This document shows positions 44,601 to 56,371 of a stretch of DNA of 64,000 bases, one piece after another. The DNA is from Rhizoclosmatium globosum (taxonomy: Eukaryota > Chytridiomycota > Chytridiomycetes > Chytridiales > Chytriomycetaceae): the NCBI GenBank assembly GCA_002104985.1, contig MCGO01000022.1, positions 248,001 to 312,000 on the forward strand, in the 5' to 3' direction. How positions within the stretch are numbered: position 1 is the first letter of the stretch; every line of letters begins with the position of its first letter. A model generated the notes under the pieces. That model was given only the letters and a program-made list of their open reading frames with translations. It was not told the origin of the DNA and made no database searches. The position numbers and the translations under genes are program-made.

Positions 44601-47600
44601 CAACTATGGCTAGACACTACAGTGTTAGCTTTTTTCCTCTTTGGATCTTCCGCAGACACATTTTTGATCAAAACGGCTACGTTATATAGCTCTTTTGCGA
44701 TATGATATTGTACGCGAGGATCTGGGTCGTGTTCTACTAGTTGAACTAGGTAGTTCACAAGCTCATCTGTAGAAAAGCCATCCAGCAAAAGCAACGCATC
44801 AATAGCAGCCATGCGAACCAGAAAGAAGTTTCCGTATCCGGCATAGTTAAGAAAGAATGACAAATCAACAGGAATCAATCCAGCAACATCCACTTCAACT
44901 TGGCCTGCAATTGCATGTCAGAGATTCCAACATTTAAGAAAAGCATACCTCAATGCAGGTTCTGGTGACAATATTATGGTGAGAAGCGTTTAATCGATCC
45001 AGCGCCAAATACCGATCCACTTCTGAAATAGTGGCAGATAACAATGCTCGATCTTCCTCAGTACCTAAATCCATTTCTTCGTCTGGATCATCGGCAGCAC
45101 TTGCCATAAACTCAATCTCTTCGAAGACACCTTCTGTCGGATTATTGGCGTCTTTTGGTTTGGCTTGATTTTCTCGGAACTTTTGTGGAATTGTTGCATG
45201 ACAGATTGCATTGATCAGAGCAGAAATATAGTACGCGTCGGAATACTATTAAAAGGATCATTGGAAAACAAACTTCAACTATTACAGCTTACCTTATTCT
45301 TGCTGTTATCATTAAATCTCAAAAGGTCCAATACAATACGCTTGTTTTGCAAAGGAATTTTAAACTCGGCGTCTCGATATGCGACTAATGCAGTGCAAAT
45401 AGCCTACAGCGCTATGAGATTACTTTGCGAACAAAGAATGTCAAACCTTTTTCACAAAGTACTCTTGGAAATTTGTGAAATCGTTTGGAATTGGGATTGT
45501 CATTACAGAATTTACGGCACGTTCATAACAGTACTTTTCCAAAAAGTCTTTAACAAGTTTCGGAAATGGAGATCCGTGATTTGGGTCAAGACCAAGCTAT
45601 CACAGGCGTTAAACGTAAACCTCAGAATGTCATACAAACCTTCGCCAGCGAGAAAGCTGCCTCCATTCTTAAACGATAGAAATGCCTTTCGTCAGTCAAT
45701 ACTCTCATTAAAGCCATTGTCGTCAAATTATCAGGCATTGTGGCAAGACGCACAACCGCTTCGTGATGTGCTACGACATCCAAGTCTCTTGCCAACTGCT
45801 CGATCCACATACTTCGAAGCTGATCATACACTTTCAAGCATAACCAGTCCCCATCAGGGTCCCATCTGATCCATTCGAGTGATCGTCGATCGAGTTGATC
45901 CAAGTCAGGTTTACTTTTGTCTTTGGGAGCTGGTTCTGAGCCAACAGGTGCAGCAGACGAAAACTCCTGTTGAAATTCGTCTTCCTCTTCCGCCTGTTCT
46001 GTCTCAGGTCCAGTAACTATTCCCAATTTCTGGAGCTTTTTCAACTTTTGTCCAGCACGCTTATACTTCGTGTGATACGGAAGTTCAACAACTTTTTCCA
46101 TCTCATCAATGAAGATTTGGTGTGAATACGCGATTCCTTTTGGTTCATGAACTCGGACAGTGAAGGGTCCCTAACAGATACCGAATTAATATCGCAACAG
46201 AAAAGAAGAAAAGTGCATACCGTGAACTTTTTAGTCGCCGTTGGATGATTTCTGTTTGTGTTTTCTTGAAGCATCGTGACTTCAACCACCAACTTCTTCC
46301 GATTGAATTTGAAGGCTAGTCTGAAAATCGGACATCCTATTCCACACAAAGTCAGTGATTTATGCATATTCTTGGAAAACATACCACTTCCAAAGATCCA
46401 CTGATCCGCAAAACTTTTCAACTCAGCACTTGCACTAATCTTTCGACAAACTTTGAAGAAATGATTGGTGCTTAAACCGTTCTCAAGTTCTCCACTCATT
46501 GTAGAAATCATAATTTTGTTGATGACTTTCAACAGGTTTCCTTTCCCAAGACGCTGATCGAGCATTCCAATGACCAATGGAGATTTTAAAGACAGAAACT
46601 CAGTTCTCAACGAATCGGGCTCATCAGATGGAGAGAAATATTTAGCGATGAGGGGATCTTCGGTGTTACCACCAGTATCTTCCGTTAATAAGAAGGCTGG
46701 ACATAAGGGCAATTGCCCAACATCCATCGCGGCAACACGCTTCATATCTTCGCTCAGCCGATACCGATATTCATTGTTTCCCAAAAGTTTTTTGATGAAA
46801 AGACTCGCCATATAGTTTGCGAGGCCCAGTGTAAGCCAATTATCAGTCCTGATTCCAAACTTTAATACTTGCTGCAACAACAACAACAAAAGTACATACC
46901 AGTTACGGTGAGTGACATACTGACCGAACCACTGTGATGCTAGCATCACTGCAAAGCGAAATCGAGAATCAAAAACATTCTCAATATCATCTTCATCAAG
47001 AAGCAGGTGTGTGCTGATGAGAATCTATGGTTTAGCTCGAAATTGATTGTGGCGCAGAAATACCTGACAATCACAACACCAGCACCGATGATCACGGAGT
47101 TCACAGCGTCGTGCACAAACACAAGTTTATACGAAGGGAATGGAAATGATAGGCCTGTAAATTGCTCATAGAATTCCATCGCCTGGCAAAACCGGTAAGA
47201 ATGTTACACAAAAACACTTCAATCGGGAATAATTACCTGCGATAAGAACTCAACAGTTTCTCGTACTTCTTCCTTGAGTCCATTTGGAAAAAATGCTTCA
47301 CATTTAACTCCACGGATGGTGGTACCATTAATTGTGCTTGAAGTTACGGCGGCCATATTCTTTACGAGGCCTCCGTCCTTGTCTTTTTCCTCTTTCTTCT
47401 CGTCGTCTTCATCATCAGACTTGTCTTCATCCTCTTTTTCATCTTCGTCAGGAACTTCTACTGTTGGAGCACGGCTGCTGAAGGTTGCCCGTCAGCAGCA
47501 ATAGCCGAATCTGTAATCACAGTCTGCCCAAACGAGAAATATCCAAATGCGCCGACGGCCAATAAGATGCTACTCGCACAAACAGAGACAGATTCAAATG

Positions 47601-48677
47601 TGTATCGTGTGACTTTCCATCCTTCTTCCGCCGGGTCCAAAAAACAATCCACAAGAGTTCCGTTTGATTGGGCAATAACTTCATGTGCAGCCATCGCTGC
47701 GAGCCGCTTACTCGTCTTTTTGATGGATGCAAAATCAGCTGGACTGGCAAATGAAGCAGGTGTCAAAAATTCGATCGTCCAAGGGGCTTTTTGTTGGTGG
47801 TTGTCAAAACAAGGTGTCCAATAGCGGGCACTTTTCCCTTCATTGCTGGTATATAGATATGGAGTTTTCTTTTATGGGAGTAAGTAAATGAATCTAATTG
47901 TTTTAAAATGGACTCAACTGCCGAAGAAATGCCTTGATCGGGGAATACAAAGTGAATTCCAAGTTTGGGATCAACAAGTTCGTACTCGATTTGGATTGTA
48001 ACTGAAATGAATCCGGGAGAATTTGAGGACGAATCCGGATTCAACGAAGTTTCAGTGGATTCTTGCTTTATCGTTGGTTGATTCCTGTACTCTATTTAGC
48101 AAGAGTGTAGCCCTCATTACGTCGAACCTCAATGATTTTGGAATATTAATAATAAGTTCTCCTTCCTCGTCGCTTTGCTCCAGGCTTTTGATGTAGAGAG
48201 CTCGAAACTCGGGGTGGTTGCTCGCAGAGGTCTGTTTCTGAGCTAGTTTTGAGGCAATTGCAGCTACGGGATCGATATGATTGAAGGTGGATTCGATGCC
48301 GTTCACCTTGACGCTCTGGATAGCTGGCCAGGTGGATTAGCAGGTACAGTGGGGCAGCCAACCAACTCTACTCACAGGCCTGACGACACTGCAGCTTCAC
48401 GACTTCGGGAACCGCTGAAATAGACGAGGCAGCGAGCGACAATGTGGCAATACCCTGATTGATTTAAAACACGTCAGCCAAGCGAGCTGCGATTGAGTCC
48501 AAGTTACATCGATGCGACGTTCAGCAAAGTCGACGCGCAGACTGAGAGCGTGGTGGGAGAGGGCAAAGGGCTTCTCCTTGTCCTTGTCCTTGTCCTTGTC
48601 CTTGTCTTCTCTTTGTCCTTCTCTTTGTCCTTGTCCTTTGAAGCGGAGGTGGCCTCGGAGACAAGAGGCAAGTCCAT
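41685..48677 (-). CDS. TAF2: TFIID subunit TAF2 with four C-terminal bromodomains, apparent 1-base frameshift near the N-terminus
   Basis: TAF2 is the aminopeptidase-fold TFIID subunit that binds core-promoter initiator DNA. The start at 48677 (MDLPLVSEATSASKDKDKEK) leads into a Lys-Asp repeat. The body resumes one frame over as PFALSHHALSLRVDFAERRI and continues with family motifs: TFESVSVCASSILLAVGAFG, FVHDAVNSVIIGAG (no HExxH, so no peptidase activity, as usual for TAF2), SLEWIRWDPDGDWLC, EAVVRLATMP and the HEAT-like part (DPDPRVQYHIAKELYN). After a Pro/Lys linker come four bromodomain modules at about 44220-43900, 43060-42720, 42440-42190 and 42060-41685. Each has a PVD...P(M/V/I)DL loop and the acetyl-lysine Asn (NCYKYN, NAMNFN, NCFTFN, NCFTYN). 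The stop TAA lies in AATAAA, next to the CCDC87-like 5' end. Confidence 0.85.
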
Positions 48678-48714
48678 CTGCTTTTCGAGTCTTTTCCGAG
48701 CGACTTCTTTTCCA
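48678..48714. promoter_or_regulatory. 37-base divergent start-to-start gap
   Basis: This separates the predicted TAF2 start (48677) and the start of the unknown plus-strand gene (48715). No TATA element is visible. If the TAF2 start is right, both promoters overlap the neighbouring 5' coding regions. Confidence 0.4.
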
Positions 48715-50407
48715 ATGATGGCCAACGACGGTTCGCCTGCCCGAAACAAACCCGCCCCATCCACTCTAACACATCTCTCTCTGATCAACAGAAGACTTTT
48801 CCGTGCTTCAAACGCACAAGTCGCGCATCTTGAAGGAGTCCGCCACCACTCAGGTACCCGCTCTTCCCTTTTCATTCGCTGCATCAACCTGCTTCCCCAA
48901 TGGCCGATCTGCGCTGACATCCCCCCAAAACACAGGTCAGCTCCTTCGTCGTCATTGGTCAGACCCTTCACAAGCTCTACTACGGTAAACTCGCTCAGAA
49001 AGCCAAGCATCGCTTGCTAACACAATCCCTCTTCCTCATTCTATCGCATCTCAACCATTGCAGAAGACAAGCTCATGAAAACACAGAAAGAGTTTCTTGA
49101 ATGGACTAAAGCAAACTTGGGTTCGTCTACACGTGTTTCTCAATATAACCATGTCTTACACCATCTTCACTCAGGCTTCTCAAAGAGCACAACATACGAA
49201 TATATCATCTCCTACCGTGTCTATATGGAAATTGCAAACAAAATCCCTGAAGGCTTTCATCCACCATTGTACCAGTCACACTGTCAGTTATTGTCAAAAG
49301 TTCCCCAAAAGAAGCTACTGGATACTTGGTTGGATGTGTGTCGGCAAGCGCCATCCGGCGTCATTACTACAGCGTTCCTTGGTAAATCAACTATATTCTC
49401 TCTTGCATTCGCTCTAACTATATGGCTTTAGAATCATATTTGGACAAAAACAACCTTAAAAGCAAGACAGGTCGCGTAACTGCACAATCGTCAGAAACTG
49501 TGGAAGATGAACCCATCAATGAGGAAGATCACAACGGTGCGGGCGGTTCATCTTCGGGATCCCATCGCGATTCTGGTGGAAATGGAACTTTCCTTTCAGC
49601 ATCCCAACAAAGCAACAGTTCTTCATCTTCCGCTAATGTCACCGCCTCTTTCAACAACACTTTGCCATTCAACGAACACTTGATTTACGAGCTTTCAAAA
49701 CAAGTTGTGCTTGGGAACCAGTTTGATCAAGTTCTTCAAAGTGTGGAAGATTATCAAGCGGCAGAAAACAGAATGTGGGCGGGAAGGATTTGGGCAAATC
49801 TGGCGAGCGTAAGGCCTTTAACAACTAAAGAAATTTATTCTGTGCCTCCGGCGGTTGGAGATGCAGCAGTGTTTGAAGGTGGATTAGAGCATTTATTGCG
49901 TATTATTTTTACAAAGTTTGCGGCCAAAGAGTTTGCCGAGGTGAGAACACTGTTTTTTTTCTTTCACAAGGTTTGCAATGTTTCTTACTTGCTTTTGAAT
50001 GCAAGGGTCTATTTCTACTACGTGCCGAATTCGGTGCTGACTGGTTCTCCCCCATTCTTCAACATCCATACTGCATTCTTCGCCATACAAATCCTCCAGC
50101 TCCAATCGAAATTCCAATCAACCCGAACCCTGTTCCCAATAACGACACAGCTTCCTCTGCAGCCGCCGGAAAACGTACCAAGCGTGGTTCTACAGTTCCA
50201 TCTATAGCCGATGAAGCAAAATCCACACCAATGACTGCATGTGTTCAGCCTCCCTTTGAATCTTTCGTCATGTTCTACCTCGGTCCGAACGTGAAAGATT
50301 TTTGCAATGTCTTTCGCAGCGTTGCATTAGTGCCTGGAGTAAACAGTTGGAGTGCGGTTGTCGGAGCGCCTGCAGTTGCCTTGTCAGTTGGAAATGCCGC
50401 ACAGTAA
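48715..50407 (+). CDS. Uncharacterised protein with a helical, phage-like N-terminal segment and a Dam-like C-terminal pattern
   Basis: Exons join in phase as MMANDEDFSVLQTHKSRILK, then VSSFVVIGQTLHKLYYE, DKLMKTQKEFLEWTKANLG, and FSKSTTYEYIISYRVYMEIA. The segment FLxWxxxxLGxSxSTxxxYI looks like helix-turn-helix regions in bacterial and phage proteins (DUF3102-type). A low-complexity Ser/Asn linker follows (49480-49640). A second conserved part has NRMWAGRIWANLASVRPL and EFGADWFSPILQHPYCIL, and near the end FESFVMFYLGPNVKDFC. The pattern Trp-Phe...Cys-x-Leu-Arg ... Pro-Phe-x-Ser-x-x-x-(F/Y)-x-Gly recalls the C-terminal part of phage Dam-type adenine methyltransferases. I see no clear SAM-binding motif or DPPY/NPPF catalytic motif, so no activity is assigned. 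Confidence 0.5.
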
Positions 50408-50450
50408 CATCAAAAAGAATAGTATACGAGCTAATTTATACACGAAAGCT

Positions 50451-53400
50451 TTATTTGTTGGTATGCTTCATGATTGCTTCGAATAAAGACTGTGCTTTTT
50501 GCTTCAATGTTTCGTCGTCCTGCCCTTGATACCCATCATGACTTCGATTCTCAAATAACAGTGGCTGTGTAGCAACAGTCGCTCCAAACAGCGAGAGAGA
50601 AATTGGAGTATCGTTCAACGCATTCTTTCCAATGTCCTTCACGGAGGATTCCCCTTCAGGTCCATCTGTCGAACCATTTCCTGATGTTCCCAGAGAATAA
50701 GACCGAGACTCTACCCATCGTAGTGGATCACAATGACGAGACGATGGATTCCAAATCATATTCATGTCTCGTGACATCGAGGCTGGGAAGTGAGTCAAGT
50801 CCATAGTTGAGACCAAGTTTTTCATGTAGACACTATCAAACTGGAACGGCATAATACGAATAAGTCTTTTGAGGAGCGATCGGCGGAACACAAGTTTCGG
50901 TTGTAATTCCTACAAATATACTTCATTTAAACGAGACTTTGAATTGAGCAGTAGCAACAAACCTGTGATAGCTTTATGCCCTTCATGTCAGGGTGTTTCA
51001 AAGCCTCAGGAGATTCTAATACAAATACCGCGTAGTCCAATACTATATCACCGAGAGCAATATCAGAATTTTCGGCCAAATCAGATACCGAAAGAAGAAT
51101 AAGTGACTCAACGAGTCGCAATGGATTGCAAATTTCCAGACGATTTATAATAAATGGCATGAGGGTCCCTAGAACTCGTAGTCTCAGAAGAAGACTTTGC
51201 CGAAGGCTTGTAAGAAAGAATATATCCTTGGTAGAATCCGTTTGAAGCAGTAGAATGAACTCCAGGGCATTAGAGCCACGACCTAGAGCCTCAACTTGAA
51301 GAATGTCCTTTAAAATGAATCTAATTTAGGAGACCGTCGAATTGAAAACAAACAAAAACATCCACTACAAACCTCTTTCCGGTGCAAAAACCATTCCAAC
51401 TGCGACAGAATAGAATTATAGAGTCCCAAGCAAGCATCAACGATATCCGAGCGTGCGTCTTTGCCTCTCAGTAAGGTTTCATCAACCAGCACCTTTGTGG
51501 CGAAACAGCAGATTTCAACCAAATTCTCCATTTTTTTCACTTCTTCAGGAATTAGGCTTGAACATGATATACTGTTCAAAGAAGCCTCAATCCTCTCTTG
51601 TCCAAACTTGACAATTCGTCCAAGTACAGCCATAGGTAACTCAGGAATCATTTGATACACCCAAAAGTTTAAAGGAACACCAGTACCGGCATTAACGCTT
51701 TTCAGAAACTGTTCGGCAACGATTGAAATCAAAACGTATTCATATCCTTCGGACAACCGAGTCTCTGTCTTCAACGCAGACAAAATGCGTACCTCCTCAA
51801 ACATGAGAAACAAGCGCATTTTGCGGAGTTGATGGTTTGCTTGAGTGACACCAGATAATGTGCTTTCAATAAGATTCGACAGAGCGATTCGGTCCATCGA
51901 CAAATCAAATAAAGGCTCGTCTGGTTTGGTAAACGTTTTTCGCAAAAACTCAAGCCCCCTACTCGTTTTGCGAGATATCGCCGCAGGTGTGGAACTCTTT
52001 TTAGGATTTCGCGTTGGGGCCAGAGACTGCTTCGCCATCTCGGTTTGCCCTTGTAACCAAGGGATGACGCATTTTTCTCGCAACAAGAGCACATTAGATT
52101 CGGTTAAGAGTTTAAACCAGGTATCAGATGTAGAGAAATCAATGATTTCCTTGATTAACATCTGGGCTTTAGCAATTAAAGGCACATCTTGAAGATTTAC
52201 GCTCCCGTCATCACTTTTGGTTTTAAACCGAGAATGCACTGTGCAAAGTTTGAATATCATCTCAAAAATAGTTGGGAATATTTGAACTGTTTGGAGATTT
52301 AAGTTTCGAATGGCATTCAGAGATTGCATATCCTTTAGAATTCAATGTTAGCAAACAAAGATTGATATTGAAGCGCTTACCAGATTTGACAATGACAGAT
52401 CACCCAACTCTGATGAAGATTTGACGTCTCCAAAAAGAAGCAAGTAATACATCATATTGACTGCATTTAAAAACCGCGGAAGTTGGTCAGGTTTCTACAT
52501 GGACTAAGTCAGAAAACGAAACCAAAAATAACGGGACATACCGAACTCCCAAACTGGTGTGTAATACAAGGAAGGAGGAACTTAAAGACAAGTGTGTCAA
52601 TTGAGCAACAATGTGCCAATGTCAAGTGCATCAAAAAGGGAAACATCCAAGTTTCAGCAAGTGCTGAAGTTGGAGCCGTTTGCATTCCACCAGTTCCAAA
52701 CCCGCGATCCAAATAATCAGCTATATGTTCGTCTAAAAATCTGCCCTGATGATTGATGCCACTCAAAACTTTAACAATAGTTTCAACTCTTCTTTGTGTT
52801 GATTCAGGGCTGCAAAAGATATCAGAACCTTTTAAACTGAGACCTAAGACATCTTACGAGTTTTCAGAGGCAAATTTCATGAGAACATTGATGGAAAAGT
52901 TGAAGATATTCTTCACCACATCCTTATTTCCACCATAGCGAAATGTTACAGTCAAGTTTGAGACAGCTGTTGCGATTGAATCCTCATTGTCCTTGAGTTT
53001 TCGAATATCGTTAAATTCTGTTGCACTATCTTTTCCTGAAGGCTTCATGGAGTTGCATTCCTTCAAAAAGGCCTCCTGGTGCTCAACAGATAAATTTGAC
53101 GAGTAGAACGATAGAACTCGAATGAATCGGTTGTCAAGGGCATTGACTGAGGAAATCATAAATAAGGATTTCTAGTTATGTGTTAACGTTTTCTATTTCC
53201 CACGTAATAATACTTACGTTTGACCACAGAGTTGATGTAATTTTCTTGAGCTCTCCCATATATCCAAAGCTTACAGAATATTTACTGATCGTGTCAAGGA
53301 TGGCTGATGTCAGCTTTTTGTCGCATTTACTCTCCAAAAGCCACATATTCAGCTGTGTGTATTGTTATGAAATGGGATGATACTATGACAAACTCGAACC

Positions 53401-56297
53401 TCCAAAATACTGCGCATATCATTGAGCTGCTCCAATATGTCGACGAGTGTTAAATACTGCGGTAAGGCAAGTAAAGAAGCTCCAGGCGCCAGAGACGTAA
53501 CCTGATCCCTCCAATTCTTATAGTTGTCGGCATTAATTCTGCAGAAGAGGAGAGTCAGCATTTTTCAGATCATCGAGGCATGTTTGTTACTTTGCGACAG
53601 ATTTTACAACAAACCCTTCATAACCTTCTTTGATCCATTTTGACAGTTCAAACTTCACAAAGAGGTTCATCGAAGTCAGAAGACTAGCAAATCGCGATAA
53701 TGTTGATGGCAATACAGCTTCTGACGCGATTTCCAAGGGTATTTGGGTATGAGTAAAGACATCGGGCAGTAACTGCTTGATCAAGTGCTTTCCGAGAATT
53801 AACGTATTTGCCTCAGAAATCTGTCCGATTATAGTTTAGAAAGGGTATTGATGACAATGCACAATTACATTGACATCATCTTGTTCGTTTTCAATTCGAA
53901 GAGCTGTTCTGGCATTTGTAATATGATTCCCTGAAACAGGGAATCCGAGAAAAAGTCGGCAATATTGATCCTTGAGCTTAAGAAAGATATCATGAGCTTC
54001 TACAAAACTAGACTTTGTCTTACCTCTGGATGCTCAAAGTTTCCAACAGCTATCATTCTCTGCAGGAAATTTGGCAACGAAAACACTCCCAACCGAATGA
54101 AATCTCCAAAGAGCCAAAGGACACGCTCATACTCTGTACAGACAAATCTTGAGAAAACATTCCAGAACCTTGTTGTTGCAAACCTGTATCAGTGTCCTCA
54201 GACATTTTCGTGCTCCAAGAAACAACGAAGTCGTTCAACAAATCCATCAACAGTGTCTGAATTTGGCCTCGAGTTGAAGATGTTTCATCAATTCGAATAA
54301 ATTCTAGCAATACTGCAGATGCAAGGAAAACTCGTCGCTCAAATTCCGATTTTCCCGCTTGTTCCAATATAACCCACTGTATTAGATCAATGACATGAGT
54401 GGACGAAGGAGCTAGACCGGGGCTTGAATCTGAAGGGGTTTCTTGGAACCAGCGTTTTGTGAGTTCTGCAACGTTGAGTGATGCTGTTGTCTCCAAGTTC
54501 ATGACCTATGGCAAATATTAAACAATCTCCACGCCAGAGTAAAAAATTACACTCAAGAAAACTGGAGAATCGGGACCTTTCTGTATCTGGTACTTCATTT
54601 GATTCAACCGACGATCAATATCTTTCTCTCGCAAAGCCAAGTCCCGTAAAACAGATGAGCGCATTCCTTCAGACTAATAGAGTATATGAGCACAATAAGA
54701 ACTAACAGTCGAAGTGCTCACCATGGATTTAAACGACTTTGAATTATGGAAGATGTCATCACGAAGAGGTTCACATGCAGCCCACAATGGACAAAGAAAC
54801 GCGTCAGGAGAGGCAATCGATATGTACTGAATCATAAATATCAAGTGTCGGTATTGGCTTGCAATCAGCTCAGAGCTGGAACAAAGCTCTTTGATCTGGT
54901 GATAACTTCAGAACTGAAGATGAAAAACGAATGAGCACGTACCATTTTAGCACGAGGTATGATAGCTTCCAGTACCGATCGAGTAAGTCCCCGCGACTTC
55001 ACGACCTCACTTATCAGGTCCCAGAGAATCGGAATCATCAAGTTCATCTGAACCGCAAGTTAGAATAAAACAAACCCCAAAAAGAACGAACTTGAGCAAA
55101 ATTAGACTTTTTGATTGTAATTCGGTCCAAAAGAAACATGAATATGCGCTTGTGATCCACTAATCCTTCGAAGAAGCAATAGGATAAGAATTCCACACTG
55201 TGAGAAGTGTAAGCCTCAAATAATCTCTTAAATCTAAATTATTCAATTATTTTACCTGTAAAGCCACGTTGAAACAAACGCTGATCGAGCTTCAGGTGTT
55301 TTGAATGAATCCGCAATTGGGTCACTTCTACCCTTGAGATTGGGAGGAGCATTCGCAGGACCAGAAACAGCACCAGATTTTGCAACCATATCTAACTGAT
55401 TCCCGAAATGCTTGATAAGAGCTTCTGATAGAAATGTGTGCGGAGTCTTTCCAAAGATTTGCTATTAGAACGTCTATTTAGGGTCGTCATTCAAAAAGTC
55501 AGCTTTTTTTACATTGTTGTTTAGCATGGCTTTGATGAACCACGCGGCTCGCAGGAGAGGGGGTTGGTATTTGAAGATTTCAGCCAAAACGTCTGTCAAA
55601 GACCTATATATGTATGAGAAGAGTAGAATGCTTTATGTCAAGCTTACTGTGAAATATTCGGTATAGACGCCACAAGTTTATCCAGTGGTTCCTTTGATGC
55701 AATCAATGCTATCCAATCTTGTCGAGCATTTTGATTTGTAGAGGGCACACTGTATGTACTACGGCTAAATATGTTCTATCAGCTTATGGTATAGACACGC
55801 TTTTTCCCGCACAAACCTGTTCACGACTTGGCTAACGTTGGTTTCGTAGCTCGTTGCAATCCTTCGAAGAGCCCCAATCACATCTTGATTGAGCTTATCC
55901 TTGTAAACGTCAAAAGCTGACATTGAATCAATTGCCTGCCGCAGAGTGTTACTAATGATATCAGCTGCGTGAGTCTCTCTCAAACCTGGAGAGGGTGAGC
56001 ATTTATGATCCCGTGCCGTATAGTGTTCTCTGTCAGTTGGCTCTCATCTTCTCCAACAGCTCGAGAAAACACGTCGGCATAGATGCCATCTAGTTTAGAA
56101 GGAGGCTGTCCAGTTGATAAGAAACGCCTTTTTGGGTCAGGGGTAAGGGTGTATGGCTGAAGAGGGATTTGTTGCTGCTGCTGTTGCTGCAACTGTTGTT
56201 GTTGCTGTTGCTGCTGTTGCTGCTGCTGCTGCTGCAACTGGTGTGCCAAGTGCTGTTGAGGTAGGTGCGGATGCGGGGCGTTCCGCTTCCTATTCAT
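50451..56297 (-). CDS. MED12: Mediator complex subunit 12 (Srb8)
   Basis: MED12 activates CDK8 in the Mediator kinase module. The start MNRKRNAPHPHLPQQHLAHQ leads into poly-Gln (56237-56171) and then SKLDGIYADVFSRAVGED. The N-terminal MED12 domain appears as DWIALIASKEPLDKLVASI and YQPPLLRAAWFIKAMLN, equivalent to the conserved TKPLxxLAKxVP and VPxxRAAWxIKxT of the family. Later helical segments include FLSYCFFEGLVDHKRIFMFL, and LWLFGDFIRLGVFSLPNFLQ, equivalent to the LCEWAV-side region. The long C-terminal part (for example SVACL-free helices, and NFWVYQMIPELPMAVLGRIV) is divergent. About 20 short introns cut it. The stop lies inside AATAAA and only 43 bases from the stop of the convergent gene. 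The C-terminal half is named by continuity, not by motif. Confidence 0.75.
56171..56237 (-). repeat. CAG/CAA repeat coding poly-Gln in MED12
   Basis: Mixed CAG and CAA codons encode a run of more than 20 Gln broken by single Leu residues. Poly-Gln is common in Mediator subunits. Mixed codons make the tract less prone to slippage than pure CAG. Confidence 0.9.
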
Positions 56298-56371
56298 TTT
56301 TCAGACAAATAATAGAGAGAAGGGAAAGAAGGGAAAAGAAGGAGGAATTATCAACTTTAATTATATGTAAT

